A stretch of 64,000 nucleotides of DNA from 54-19 sp038210655 (GTDB lineage: Bacteria > Chloroflexota > Chloroflexia > Chloroheliales > Chloroheliaceae): assembly GCA_038210655.1 (NCBI GenBank), contig JBBQWM010000012.1, positions 1 to 64,000 of the forward strand. The letters run 5' to 3'. Positions 25,336-34,024 of the stretch are shown here, piece after piece. Position 1 is the stretch's first letter, and the number at the start of each line of letters is the position of its first letter. Made by a program: the position numbers and the translations under genes. A model generated the notes under the pieces. It was not told the DNA's origin. It made no database searches and worked only from the letters and a program-made list of their open reading frames with translations.

Positions 25336-27573
25336 ATGTCTCTTCAAGACGCTGATGCGCCTGCCGACGAAAAATCTGAAATTGTAGCCTCGCCCCTGGC
25401 AGGCTTAAATCAAGCTTCCCCACTGGTGGGTAAACCTTCCGCGCCCAAAGCCAAACCAAATTCCGGCTCAAAATGGGTCGCGCTGGCGGCAGTCTGGCTG
25501 ATTGTCATAGTAGCGGTCTGGTTTGGGCTGCATCCTCTTTTTGACATCGAGTTCCCACTTTTCCCAGCCGAAATTACCGCAAGAATAGGTGGAGCGTTAG
25601 GCGGACTGCTGGCAGATGTCGGGCTGTTGATCTTGTGCAGTCTGGCTTCGGCGGCTTTTGGCTGGTGGATTTTAGAAAAATGCTGGCAGGCTGGGGCAGC
25701 CCGGTTGAGCCGCGCTGAATTGGCGATTTTTAGTTTGGGGTTAGGCTTGGGTCTCAACATCCTGCTGATTTTTGGGGTAGGTCTGCTGGGTGGGGTCAAT
25801 TGGGTCGTGGCCTACGGGCTGCTGGCGGGCGAACTGGGCTTTCTCTGGCTGCGCCGGGGTTTAATAAGGCAGATCGGGGCATCCTGGCGCGGGTTAGGCC
25901 AAAATTGGCAGGTGACGCGCCGATGGGAGAAAGGGCTACTCGTCTGGCTGGCCTTTGTGGGAGGGGCGACCTTGCTTTTGGCGTTGGCTCCGCCGTTAGC
26001 CTGGGATGCCCTGATGTACCACCTGGAAATACCGCGCCGCTACATCGAAGCCGGACGGATCGAGGCTATTCCGCGTAATCCTTTCGCCAGTTACCCACTT
26101 GGGGCTGAGATGCTTTTTACCTGGGGCATGCTGCTGCACGGCGCTGGACTGGCCCAGGCTTTTAGCTGGCTCTACGGCCTTTTGGGGGCTGCCGCCTGTC
26201 TGACCTTCGCCCAACGCTTCTTCAGCCGATTAGAACCGCGCCAAAGGTGGCAGGTCGGGCTATTGGCGGCTGTTCTCTATTTATCCAGCCCTTACGTCTG
26301 GGTCTTGATGACCTGGGCTTACACCGATCTTTTCCTGACTTTCTATACCCTGCTGGCTTTCTATCTCTTGTTGTTGGCCGTCCAGAGCGTCGGTCAGAAG
26401 GGGATCAGTAATGGCTATGTAATCCTGGCGGGGCTAATGGCTGGTCTGGCCTGGAGCGGCAAGTACACCGCTATTTTTGGTCTGATCGGAGCGGCGGGCG
26501 GGGCAGGCTTGCTGGCACTCTGGCAACGTCCGCGCCCAGCATGGCGGCAGTGGTTTGGCTGGGGCTTGCTTTTTGCGGTCGTGGGCGCTCTGACTTTTGC
26601 GCCCTGGCTGATCCGCAATTTGATCTATACCGGCAACCCGCTTGCGCCGTTTTATGGTGGGATGCGAGGCTGGGACGCAGGAGAAATAGCGGCGGTGGTC
26701 GCCCAGGATGGGGGCATTCCTTTAGACCTGTCTACTATTCTAGGGCGACCTTTCCAGATGGTCTTGACCGGACGCACCAGTCGGGCTTTTGATGCGACCG
26801 TTACGCCGTTATTTTTGGCTTTGCTGCCATTGGGGGTCTGGGCGGCTTTCCGGGAGCGGGTGGCGGCGGCGACCTGGCTGATGATCGGCTTGACCTATGC
26901 GGGCTGGCTGTGGACAATCCGAAATAGCGGCTCGCCCGATCAGACTCGGTTGCTCCTAGCGGTTTTCCCTTTACTGGCCCTCATAACGGCCTATGGGGTG
27001 ATCGATTTTATGAGCCTGCCCCGGCGGATAACCGGGTTGTTAGAAAAGCTGATACCTGGGGTGGTCGGGGTTTTTGTGGTAGCAAGCGCCTTCATGCTGA
27101 GTTTGTACTTTGTGGGCAACGACCCGCTACCCTATCATTTTGGGCTGCAAACCGGCGGGCAACGGGTCGAGAGCCAGCTTGGGAACGGCGAATACTACCG
27201 GGTGACGCGCTTTGTAAACGAGCAATTACCCAAAGATGCCAAACTCTTTTTGTTTTTAGAGCCACGCGCTTATTACTTCGACCGAGCGCTCTCTGCCGAT
27301 CACAATAACGGTGGGCAGTTTTTTTCCTATGTTACCGGCTACAAGACCGCTCCGGCTATCTATGCTGAATTGCTCAAGCGTGGCGCGACCCATGTCCTGG
27401 TCAACGAATCTTTGCTGGGCTTTTTGCTCAATACCCCCGGCTACGAACTAATTGACCGGGCCAAAGCCGGTCGGCGGGTATTGGACGAACTGGAAGCGGC
27501 AGGTTATTTTGAGAAAGTCTACCAAGAGCGCGGGCAGTATACCGTTTACCGGCTCAAACCCTATTCAACTTGA
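25336..27573 (+). CDS. Polytopic GT-C-fold glycosyltransferase-like membrane protein
   Basis: A 745-aa integral membrane protein with more than ten hydrophobic segments starting near residue 47. The first large loop has the acidic signature expected of GT-C enzymes using polyprenyl-phosphate sugars (PPLAWDALMYHLEIPRRY, with Asp near 224). The last ~140 residues form a soluble domain (VTRFVNEQLPKDAKLFLFLE, ATHVLVNESLLGFLL). It probably adds sugars to lipid or protein outside the membrane. The cytoplasmic N-terminus (~45 aa) is Ala/Pro/Ser-rich. A second, unrelated-looking GT-C enzyme is at 55051-56628. Confidence 0.75.
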   Translation: MSLQDADAPADEKSEIVASPLAGLNQASPLVGKPSAPKAKPNSGSKWVALAAVWLIVIVAVWFGLHPLFDIEFPLFPAEITARIGGALGGLLADVGLLILCSLASAAFGWWILEKCWQAGAARLSRAELAIFSLGLGLGLNILLIFGVGLLGGVNWVVAYGLLAGELGFLWLRRGLIRQIGASWRGLGQNWQVTRRWEKGLLVWLAFVGGATLLLALAPPLAWDALMYHLEIPRRYIEAGRIEAIPRNPFASYPLGAEMLFTWGMLLHGAGLAQAFSWLYGLLGAAACLTFAQRFFSRLEPRQRWQVGLLAAVLYLSSPYVWVLMTWAYTDLFLTFYTLLAFYLLLLAVQSVGQKGISNGYVILAGLMAGLAWSGKYTAIFGLIGAAGGAGLLALWQRPRPAWRQWFGWGLLFAVVGALTFAPWLIRNLIYTGNPLAPFYGGMRGWDAGEIAAVVAQDGGIPLDLSTILGRPFQMVLTGRTSRAFDATVTPLFLALLPLGVWAAFRERVAAATWLMIGLTYAGWLWTIRNSGSPDQTRLLLAVFPLLALITAYGVIDFMSLPRRITGLLEKLIPGVVGVFVVASAFMLSLYFVGNDPLPYHFGLQTGGQRVESQLGNGEYYRVTRFVNEQLPKDAKLFLFLEPRAYYFDRALSADHNNGGQFFSYVTGYKTAPAIYAELLKRGATHVLVNESLLGFLLNTPGYELIDRAKAGRRVLDELEAAGYFEKVYQERGQYTVYRLKPYST

Positions 27574-27599
27574 CAAAACTTGCCCGAAAATGATACGCT
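27570..27599 (+). promoter_or_regulatory. Promoter of the hrcA operon
   Basis: TTGACA at 27570-27575, an 18-base spacer and TACGCT at 27594-27599. The -35 overlaps the end of the preceding gene. The CIRCE operator starts 12 bases after the -10, covering the expected transcription start. Confidence 0.6.
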
Positions 27600-27611
27600 T
27601 GAATAGCTAAT

Positions 27612-27638
27612 TTAGCACTCAAGATTAGAGAGTGCTAA
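27612..27638. promoter_or_regulatory. CIRCE operator
   Basis: TTAGCACTC, nine spacer bases and GAGTGCTAA: a perfect match to the CIRCE consensus bound by HrcA. It lies in the leader of hrcA, about 118 bp before its start codon, and predicts heat-shock repression of hrcA-grpE-dnaJ by the operon's own product. Confidence 0.97.
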
Positions 27639-27755
27639 GTTGTAGCTCAAAACAACCCCGGAACTGAAACTAACCAGTGCAACAGTTCGTACTTTTATAA
27701 CAAGAATAGACCTGGCGTTTGTATTACTATTCGAGGTTTGGGAGCAGGTGCAGAG

Positions 27756-28904
27756 ATGGCAACCGAAGAACTTGAAAACCGGGGCGAAAAGCGCTCCTCC
27801 CGCAAAACTGGGAGCCGTCCTCGTAAAAGTGAAGGTGAACTCGCTAGTCCGGTAGCCGGAAGCGATTTAAGCGATCAACTGTCGGAGCGACAGCGGGTGA
27901 TTTTGCGGATTATCATCCAGGAATTTGTGACGACTGCTACGCCAGTTAGTTCGGAAGGGCTGGTAAATAAGTACCGCTTGCCTTATAGCTCGGCTACCGT
28001 CCGTAACGAAATGGCTGATTTGGAACGGCAAGGCTATATCACCCATCCGCATACTTCTGCCGGGCGGGTTCCGAGCGATCTGGGTTATCGCTATTATGTG
28101 CAGAACTTGATGCAGCGTCAGGGCGGCTTGAGTACGGTCGAGCAACATACTATTCAACATCAGTTTTACCAGATTCACCTGGAACTGAACGAATGGTTGC
28201 GGTTGGCGGCTTCGGTGACAGCCCGGACAGCCCACAATGCGGCGTTGGTATCCGCTCCGAGGGCCTATGATAGTCGGCTCAAGCACGTTCAGTTGATCGG
28301 GGTGCAGGAGCGCTGGGCTTTGCTGGTGATTGTGACCCAGGATGGCACGATCAAAGAACAGATGTTAGCGCTGGATGAACCGCAAACTCAGGATGACTTG
28401 ACGACTGTCTCTAACCGATTGAACAGCCTGTTAACCAACTTGAACTGGAAGCAGATTGAGACCCGGTTACGCGATTGGCCCGAAGACCCTAATAAAGTGG
28501 TCGCCGGGCGGATGATGGAAAGCCTCAAAGCGCTTGACCGCGCTCAGGATGCCCAGGTTTACCGAGATGGATTGGTCAATATTTTGAATCAGCCTGAATT
28601 TAGCGACATTGAGCGAGTACGCCAGGTAGTACAGGTCATCGAAAATGGGCAGAGCATTACCAATATCTTCCCGGAAGTGCTATCGAACGATGGCAAGGCG
28701 GTGCAAGTTATCATCGGTGGTGATAACCGCTTTGAAGATTTACGGATGTTGAGCGTGGTATTGGGCCGCTATGGGATCGATGGACAGGTGGCCGGGGTAG
28801 TCGGTATTGTTGGGCCGACCCGTATGGAGTATGGGCGCTCGATCTCGACGGTGCAGTATATCTCGCAACTGTTGAGCGGCCTGATAACCGAGCGGCACGG
28901 CTGA
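27756..28904 (+). CDS. hrcA: Heat-inducible transcription repressor HrcA
   Basis: A 382-aa repressor that binds CIRCE and is helped to fold by GroEL. The N-terminal winged helix is clear after an unusually long, charged lead of about 45 residues: LSERQRVILRIIIQEFVTTA, then YSSATVRNEMADLERQGYI, then HPHTSAGRVPSDLGYRYYV. The C-terminal GAF-like half ends with VVGIVGPTRMEYGRSISTVQ, typical of the family. The ATG at 27756 is preceded by AGGTG at 5 bases; an in-frame TTG at 27738 is less likely. First gene of the operon. Confidence 0.95.
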   Translation: MATEELENRGEKRSSRKTGSRPRKSEGELASPVAGSDLSDQLSERQRVILRIIIQEFVTTATPVSSEGLVNKYRLPYSSATVRNEMADLERQGYITHPHTSAGRVPSDLGYRYYVQNLMQRQGGLSTVEQHTIQHQFYQIHLELNEWLRLAASVTARTAHNAALVSAPRAYDSRLKHVQLIGVQERWALLVIVTQDGTIKEQMLALDEPQTQDDLTTVSNRLNSLLTNLNWKQIETRLRDWPEDPNKVVAGRMMESLKALDRAQDAQVYRDGLVNILNQPEFSDIERVRQVVQVIENGQSITNIFPEVLSNDGKAVQVIIGGDNRFEDLRMLSVVLGRYGIDGQVAGVVGIVGPTRMEYGRSISTVQYISQLLSGLITERHG

Positions 28905-28976
28905 TGCAGGAGTAAACTGGGTTGGGTAATCCAAATTTTTTGATTTTGGTTATCCAAGCCCCGCACAAGGGGCCAA

Positions 28977-29015
28977 ATAAAACTGAAGGGGGCGGACGGC
29001 CCCTTTCGTATGTTT
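28977..29015 (+). terminator. Hairpin between hrcA and grpE
   Basis: AAGGGGCC (28977-28984) pairs with GGCCCCTT (29008-29015) around a 23-nt loop that has a further GGGGGC segment. The T tract is short, so it may attenuate rather than end transcription. A TATAAT at 29080-29085 could restart transcription for grpE-dnaJ, but it lacks a clear -35. Confidence 0.4.
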
Positions 29016-29123
29016 GGATTGTATTATAGACATATACAATTCTAACACTTTGATTATGGCAATCGGTGTCAAAGGGCAATATAATGGCACAGAGTCTTAT
29101 TATATAAAGAGGTGAGTATTAAA

Positions 29124-29696
29124 GTGAGTACCGAAATTAACACTAATGAAGAAGCGGTAAATTCGTCCGAGCCGCCAGTCTCAACCGAACCCACTAACGG
29201 TTCGGGGGCCGAAGGAAGCTCGGTCGAACAATTGCGCCAACTGCTGACCGATGAGCAGAAGAAAGCGGCGGAGTACCTGGATAGCTGGCAACGGTCGCGG
29301 GCTGACTTTCTCAATTTGAAGCGGCGTACCGAGCAGGAGCGGGCTAGTTTGAATGCGGAAGCGCGTACCAAATTACTTATCAAGATTTTGCCGGTAGTAG
29401 ACGATTTTGAGCGAGCCTTGCAAACAATGCCGGAGAGTTTGAAAAACGAACCCTGGATGAATGGCGTGGCTCTGATTGAAAAGAAACTTAAAACTCTGTT
29501 AGACCAGGAGAACGTCGTCGAAATTCCGGCAGAAGGGCTGGAATTTGACCCGCGCTTCCACGAAGCCGTCCAGAAGGACGAAGATGGCGAGGGCGATAAG
29601 GAAGTCGTGACCGCCGTCTACCAAAAAGGCTATAAACTGGGTGATAAGGTCATCCGGGCAGCCGTAGTCAAGGTAGGCCGTCAAGGCCGTCAATAA
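29124..29696 (+). CDS. grpE: Nucleotide exchange factor GrpE
   Basis: A 190-aa GrpE that releases ADP from DnaK. After an acidic, Ser/Thr-rich N-terminus there is a long coiled coil (LRQLLTDEQKKAAEYLDSWQ), then KILPVVDDFERALQTMP, and the C-terminal beta domain with FDPRFHEAVQ and VYQKGYKLGDKVIRAAVVKV, both classical. GTG at 29124 is chosen because AGAGGTG is 9 bases upstream; GTG 29112 overlaps that site. dnaK is not between grpE and dnaJ nor anywhere in the window. Confidence 0.95.
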   Translation: MSTEINTNEEAVNSSEPPVSTEPTNGSGAEGSSVEQLRQLLTDEQKKAAEYLDSWQRSRADFLNLKRRTEQERASLNAEARTKLLIKILPVVDDFERALQTMPESLKNEPWMNGVALIEKKLKTLLDQENVVEIPAEGLEFDPRFHEAVQKDEDGEGDKEVVTAVYQKGYKLGDKVIRAAVVKVGRQGRQ

Positions 29697-29697
29697 A

Positions 29698-29804
29698 GGG
29701 ATGAGGGATGAAGAATGAAGGCTGAATAAGAAATTGATTACTACTTTGCAAGTCTGCAAATAGGAAAAGATTTATTCATCCCTCAGCCTTCATCCCTCAT
29801 CCCT
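29698..29804. repeat. Family A-type inverted repeat inside the heat-shock operon
   Basis: GGGATGAGGGATGAAGAATG and its continuation (29698-29725) are mirrored by TCAGCCTTCATCCCTCATCC at about 29783-29802. It begins one base after the grpE stop codon and ends about 24 bp before the dnaJ start. It could form a long hairpin in the mRNA between the two cistrons. Confidence 0.75.
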
Positions 29805-29827
29805 ACTCTAAGAAGTAGGGTTAGGGA

Positions 29828-30976
29828 ATGAGCAAGCGCGATTATTATGAGGTATTGGGGGTTGCGAAAACCGCGAATGAAGACGAGCTTAAAGCTTCCT
29901 ACCGCCGACTGGCGAAAAAATACCATCCCGATGTAAATAAAGAACCGGGCGCGGAAGATAAATTTAAAGAGGCGACCGAAGCATACACGGTGCTGACCGA
30001 TAAGCAAAAGCGGGCTACCTATGATCGCTTTGGGCATGCCGGAATGAGTGGGGCCGGAGCCAACCCGTTCGAGGGCTTTGCTGGCATGGGCGGCTTTAGC
30101 GATATTTTCGAGCAATTCTTTGGTGGGGTGAACCAGCAATCTGCTGGGCAACAGCGCCGGGTTCAAAAAGGGGCCGACCTCAAAACCACCGTTACGTTGA
30201 CCTTTGAGGAATCGGTTTTTGGGGCTGAAAAAGAAGTAATTATCAACCGTTTTGATACCTGCGGTCGGTGTAAAGGCAATCGGGCCGAGCCTGGCTCCGA
30301 AACACAGCGTTGCGAAACCTGTAAAGGAACCGGCGAAATCCGGCGTACTCAAAACAGTATCTTTGGTCAGTTTATCAATGTGACGGCTTGCGACCGTTGC
30401 CGGGGCGAAGGCCGGATTATCGTTTCGGTCTGCAAAGAATGCCGGGGTGAAGGTCGGGTGCGGGTCTCGAAGCCTTTGATGGTGAAGATTCCCGCCGGGA
30501 TCGACTCCAGTCGCCAGATACGGATCACCGGGGAAGGCGAGGCCGGGCCGCGTGGTACCCTGCCGGGCAATCTTTACGTCGGGATCGTGGTCAAGGAACA
30601 CGCCCACTTCAAGCGCAAGGATAACGACATCTTGTTGGAATTGCCTTTGAGCATCTGGCAGGCGGCGCTTGGCGATAAGGTCGAAGTACCGACCGTCGAT
30701 GGCCCAATCGAGGTTGAAATCAAGAGCGGTTCGCAAAGTGGCGATATTATCCGCCTGCGCGAGAAAGGCGTACCCTTCTTGCAGGGTACGGGGCGAGGCG
30801 ACCAGTTGGTCAGCTTGCGGGTGATCGTGCCGCGCAAATTGAGCGAAGATCAGCGCCGCTTACTGACCGAACTGTCGCGCAGTATGCCCCGCGAACAGAT
30901 CGGCAAGCCCAGCGATAAAGACCACGATGATAAAGGCTTCTTTAGCCGGATCAAAGATGTGCTAGGCCAGAGCTAA
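29828..30976 (+). CDS. dnaJ: Chaperone DnaJ
   Basis: A 382-aa type I Hsp40 that delivers clients to DnaK and stimulates its ATPase. The J domain starts at residue 4 (DYYEVLGVAKTANEDELKAS) with the HPD tripeptide near residue 34, followed by a short Gly/Phe region (GGFSDIFEQFFGG). The zinc domain has four CxxC units: CGRCKGNR, CETCKGTG, CDRCRGEG and CKECRGEG; the first departs from CxxCxGxG at its last Gly. The two C-terminal substrate-binding domains follow. Third gene of the CIRCE operon; a strong terminator ends it. Confidence 0.96.
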   Translation: MSKRDYYEVLGVAKTANEDELKASYRRLAKKYHPDVNKEPGAEDKFKEATEAYTVLTDKQKRATYDRFGHAGMSGAGANPFEGFAGMGGFSDIFEQFFGGVNQQSAGQQRRVQKGADLKTTVTLTFEESVFGAEKEVIINRFDTCGRCKGNRAEPGSETQRCETCKGTGEIRRTQNSIFGQFINVTACDRCRGEGRIIVSVCKECRGEGRVRVSKPLMVKIPAGIDSSRQIRITGEGEAGPRGTLPGNLYVGIVVKEHAHFKRKDNDILLELPLSIWQAALGDKVEVPTVDGPIEVEIKSGSQSGDIIRLREKGVPFLQGTGRGDQLVSLRVIVPRKLSEDQRRLLTELSRSMPREQIGKPSDKDHDDKGFFSRIKDVLGQS

Positions 30977-30995
30977 GCAACAAAATGTATTAACA

Positions 30996-31024
30996 AAAAA
31001 CGTGGGGTCATATCCCACGTTTTT
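30996..31024 (+). terminator. Intrinsic terminator of the heat-shock operon
   Basis: AAAAACGTGGG (30996-31006) pairs perfectly with CCCACGTTTTT (31014-31024) around a 7-nt loop. It can also serve the convergent quinone reductase gene. Confidence 0.9.
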
Positions 31025-31043
31025 GCTTGTTAGAGCCTAATTC

Positions 31044-32036
31044 TTAGCGGGTCAAGACAACTTTGCCGATTTGTTGGCCTGACTCGGCGTGGCGATGGGC
31101 GGCAGCGACTTCCTCGAAGCTAAACGATTTTGGGTCTACTAGCGGTTTCAGGTAGCCTTCGTCCACCAGTCGGGCCGCCTCAGTCAAGATTTGGCCGTGC
31201 CGCGCCCGCCTTACGCCTTCCAATAGTGGCATCAGCATGTAAACCTCGTGCAATGCTAACCTTTTTTCGTAGAGTGGCCGAGCATCAAAAGTAGTCGATG
31301 CTCTGCTTGAAACCGAGACTACACTACCATTCAGAGCGGTAGCCTCAAGGGCCTTATCCAGGTCTTCGCCGCCAAGCGTATCAAAGACTACATCAAAGCC
31401 TTTACCATCGGTATATTCGTCCACATATTCTTTTACCGAATGAGTTCGGTAGTTGATACCGACATCCGCCCCTAACTGGCGGGCGATAGCCAATTTTTCT
31501 TCCGAAGAACCAGTCGCAAAGACTTTGGCTCCAGCCCATTTAGCAATTTGAATACCGATATGACCGACCCCACCGGTGGCGGCGTGAACCAGCACAGTTT
31601 GACCGGGCCGAATTTTGGCCTGGTCGATCAGCCCTTCCCAGACGGTGAGAGTCACGAGCGGCAAGGCTGCCGCCTGGGCCATCGTAAGCGTTTTGGGTTT
31701 GTAGGCGAGCAGGGCCGCGTCTGCCAGCATAAATTCGGCTAACGCGCCACCCTCGCCCTTTACGCCACCCGCACAGCCATAAACCTCGTCGCCCACTTTG
31801 AAATTGCTAACTCCTTCGCCGACTTCCTCGATCACACCCGCTACGTCCCCGTGCAAGACGGCAGGCAGGGCCGGAGCAATCGATAGCCCGTAACGCCGGA
31901 TTTTGTAATCGACCGGGTTCACGCTGGTGGCGGCTACCCGGATCAGGACATAACCTGGAATAACCTGGGGTCGCTCTAATTCCATAGTCGTAAATACTTC
32001 TGGTTCCCCAAATTGGGTAATAACTTGTGTCTTCAT
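31044..32036 (-). CDS. Zinc-independent quinone oxidoreductase (MDR superfamily)
   Basis: A 330-aa medium-chain dehydrogenase/reductase of the NADPH:quinone reductase type. The GroES-like half has SVNPVDYKIRRYG and HGDVAGVIEEVGEGV; the Rossmann half has VHAATGGVGHIGIQIAKWAG, a classical AxxGGVG nucleotide-binding motif. The catalytic and structural zinc cysteines of alcohol dehydrogenases are missing. It is divergent from an HxlR regulator gene (230-bp gap), a common arrangement for electrophile- or quinone-stress responses, so it probably belongs to that regulon. Confidence 0.9.
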   Translation of the reverse strand: MKTQVITQFGEPEVFTTMELERPQVIPGYVLIRVAATSVNPVDYKIRRYGLSIAPALPAVLHGDVAGVIEEVGEGVSNFKVGDEVYGCAGGVKGEGGALAEFMLADAALLAYKPKTLTMAQAAALPLVTLTVWEGLIDQAKIRPGQTVLVHAATGGVGHIGIQIAKWAGAKVFATGSSEEKLAIARQLGADVGINYRTHSVKEYVDEYTDGKGFDVVFDTLGGEDLDKALEATALNGSVVSVSSRASTTFDARPLYEKRLALHEVYMLMPLLEGVRRARHGQILTEAARLVDEGYLKPLVDPKSFSFEEVAAAHRHAESGQQIGKVVLTR

Positions 32037-32195
32037 ATTTTTACAAACTCTCCTGATCTATTTCTATAAGGGACTCAAAAATAATAAAATACCCCTAGAT
32101 TGGGACAATTATTTTATTTGCTTCCCTAAGTTATATTTAGCCGAGACTGCCCGATTGTCTTAGTGACAGTTAATTATTAACTATACTACCTCTTA

Positions 32196-32242
32196 TTGCA
32201 AGTAGATACAAAATTGTGGTATAGTATCAAAAAAGGTACTAT
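32196..32242 (+). promoter_or_regulatory. Promoter and candidate HxlR operator
   Basis: TTGCAA (32196-32201), an 18-base spacer and TATAGT (32220-32225) form a promoter for the HxlR gene. ATAGTA (32221-32226) and TACTAT (32237-32242) are inverted copies with a 10-base spacer overlapping the -10 and start, as expected for an autoregulatory HxlR site. A related TATACTACC lies at 32182-32190. Confidence 0.5.
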
Positions 32243-32265
32243 TGGAAATTTGAAAGGACTCAAGG

Positions 32266-32646
32266 ATGAACGATAGGCGGCAGTATGGTTGCCCGGTAGA
32301 AGCAGCACTTGATATTATTGGCGGAAAATGGAAAGGGGTTATTCTCTACTATTTACTGGATGGTAGCAAACGGTTCAACGAACTGCGGCGACGTTTGCCC
32401 AATGTCACCCAACGGATGCTGACTTTGCAACTGCGCGAATTGGAGCAGGATGGCGTGATCGCGCGTAAGGTCTACGCCCAGGTACCGCCAAAGGTCGAAT
32501 ATTCTCTAAGTGAGTTCGGAGCCAGCCTGGAGCCGATCCTACTTTTGATGTGCGACTGGGGCGACCGTTATCATACCGAGATCAAAAAAATTAAATCGGT
32601 AGGAGAGCCGGAGCCAGCCTTTGATCTGGTTGGAGCGGAAGTTTGA
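32266..32646 (+). CDS. HxlR-family transcriptional regulator
   Basis: A 126-aa winged-helix regulator of the HxlR/YodB/HypR type. It has the conserved N-terminal Cys (C9 in YGCPVEAAL), the GGKWKGVILYYLLDG helix, FNELRRRLPNVTQRMLTLQL and the wing VPPKVEYSLSEFG. Related proteins sense disulfide or quinone stress through that Cys. Divergent from the quinone reductase gene, which it probably controls. The C-terminal 20 residues are acidic and not conserved. Confidence 0.93.
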   Translation: MNDRRQYGCPVEAALDIIGGKWKGVILYYLLDGSKRFNELRRRLPNVTQRMLTLQLRELEQDGVIARKVYAQVPPKVEYSLSEFGASLEPILLLMCDWGDRYHTEIKKIKSVGEPEPAFDLVGAEV

Positions 32647-32677
32647 GCCACCAATTTCGATTGCAAATTGCTTCGAG

Positions 32678-32686
32678 TGGTATAAT
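32678..32686 (+). promoter_or_regulatory. Extended -10 promoter of the cation efflux gene
   Basis: TGGTATAAT at 32678-32686 is an extended -10. The same GTGGTATAATAG occurs on the other strand before the RNase H-like gene (51119-51130). A TTGCAA at 32661 is too close to serve as a normal -35. Confidence 0.5.
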
Positions 32687-32755
32687 AGAAAAGGCGAAAA
32701 CTAGAATATATTGCAAAGAGAACCAGATATTAGAACAGGCAAGGGTAAATACGCG

Positions 32756-33772
32756 GTGATTAGAGAACAAGCTTCATCCAAATTAGAAATCGGTGGGGAA
32801 CATATCCACGATGGGCATAATCACGACGGTCATTCTCATGGTCACGCTCATGAACATCATCGCGTTCCAACCGGGCGGGACGGGCGCGTCGGGTTAGTCT
32901 TTCGTCTGAGCCTGATTTTTACAGCCTTATTTGTCTTAGTCGAATTTGGGGCGGGCCTGTGGTCGAACAGTCTGGCTTTAATCTCGGATGCCGGACACAA
33001 CCTGACCGATGTGCTGGCCCTGGCTTTTAGCTGGTTCGCGCTGGTCGTCGCCCGCCGGTCGCCCAATTATAACAAGACCTACGGCTACCACCGGGCCGGG
33101 ATTTTAGCCGCCAGCCTGAACGCCGCGACCCTAATTTTGATCGCTTTCTATATCTTTTATGAGGGTGTCCAACGGTTGCTCCACCCGGAGCCAGTGGCAG
33201 GGTTGATCGTCATAATCGTGGCCTCGATTGCACTGGTCTTAAACCTGGGGATTGCCCTGGCTTTGCAAAGTAGCGCCAAAGACGATCTGAATGTCCGGAG
33301 CGCTTTTATTCACATCCTGGGTGATGCGCTTTCGTCGGTCGGGGTGATCGTAGCTGGATTGGCAACTCTGCTGACTGGTTGGGCCATCTTCGACCCGGTC
33401 ATTTCTATGCTGATCGGGCTTTTTATTGTCTGGTCAAGCTGGGGGATCGTCAAGGAAGCGACCAATATTCTACTGGAAGGCAGTCCATTGGGCCTTGATA
33501 TGGTGCGGCTAATCCGCGATTTGATGCTGATCGAGGGGGTCAAGAGTGTCCACGACTTGCATGTCTGGACCATCGGCGGTAATTTCCGGGCGCTTTCGTG
33601 CCATATCCTGACCGACAATACCAGCCTGCAAGAAGCCAATGCCACCATCCAGGCGATCAAGACTATGCTGGTCGAACGTTACGACATTCGCCATGCTACG
33701 TTGGAACTTGAGTGTGAAAAATGCGATCTGCCGGACGAAGTTTACTGTTCGGTGGTGCAAACCGAAAAATAA
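32756..33772 (+). CDS. CDF-family divalent cation exporter
   Basis: A 338-aa cation diffusion facilitator (ZitB/CzcD type) exporting Zn2+ or similar ions in exchange for protons. A His-rich stretch near the N-terminus (HDGHNHDGHSHGHAHEHH) is followed by six membrane helices. The metal site is seen in SLALISDAGHNLTDVLALAF (helix 2) and again as HILGDALSSVGVIVAG (helix 5), and a C-terminal cytoplasmic domain has the typical VHDLHVWTIGG. I chose GTG 32756 (AAGGG about 10 bases upstream); a TTG at 32711 would add 15 residues. It follows the HxlR gene but has its own extended -10. Confidence 0.93.
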   Translation: MIREQASSKLEIGGEHIHDGHNHDGHSHGHAHEHHRVPTGRDGRVGLVFRLSLIFTALFVLVEFGAGLWSNSLALISDAGHNLTDVLALAFSWFALVVARRSPNYNKTYGYHRAGILAASLNAATLILIAFYIFYEGVQRLLHPEPVAGLIVIIVASIALVLNLGIALALQSSAKDDLNVRSAFIHILGDALSSVGVIVAGLATLLTGWAIFDPVISMLIGLFIVWSSWGIVKEATNILLEGSPLGLDMVRLIRDLMLIEGVKSVHDLHVWTIGGNFRALSCHILTDNTSLQEANATIQAIKTMLVERYDIRHATLELECEKCDLPDEVYCSVVQTEK

Positions 33773-33805
33773 TTACAACCGATTAATTCCTACCGGACAA
33801 CAAAA

Positions 33806-33836
33806 GCCCTCGATAATTAGCCTAACTATCGAGGGC
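33806..33836 (+). terminator. Likely terminator after the cation exporter
   Basis: GCCCTCGATA (33806-33815) pairs perfectly with TATCGAGGGC (33827-33836), 11-nt loop, followed by T-rich sequence (TCTTTTCTTTT). Confidence 0.7.
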
Positions 33837-33856
33837 CATATCTTTTCTTTTAAGCG

Positions 33857-33988
33857 TTAGAGGGTTGCGCCGTTTGGCCCGCGCCGACCAAGCATTATCA
33901 AAGCGCCGATTACCCCAAAGACTAGACCAAGCCGGAAGCCCTGGGCAAAATAATCACGGCGCGGTTCGTTAGAGCTATAATTTCGCAT
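33857..33988 (-). CDS. 43-aa single-span membrane peptide
   Basis: A short frame starting at ATG 33988 with GGAAGGG upstream. The product begins MRNYSSNEPRRDYFAQGFRL and continues with one membrane helix (about residues 19-33, LGLVFGVIGALIML) and a basic tail (GRRGPNGATL), resembling a tiny YtxH-like protein. It lies 36 bp after the stop of the membrane protein gene 34025-34414 on the same strand, so the two are probably co-transcribed. Confidence 0.6.
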   Translation of the reverse strand: MRNYSSNEPRRDYFAQGFRLGLVFGVIGALIMLGRRGPNGATL

Positions 33989-34024
33989 AAAAACTGGCCC
34001 TTCCTTTATCTTCCGCTATTATAA

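Noticed and set aside
28711..29079. Minus-strand frame across the hrcA 3' end and the hrcA-grpE gap
   Set aside because: Antisense of hrcA codons and of the hairpin; no start signals.
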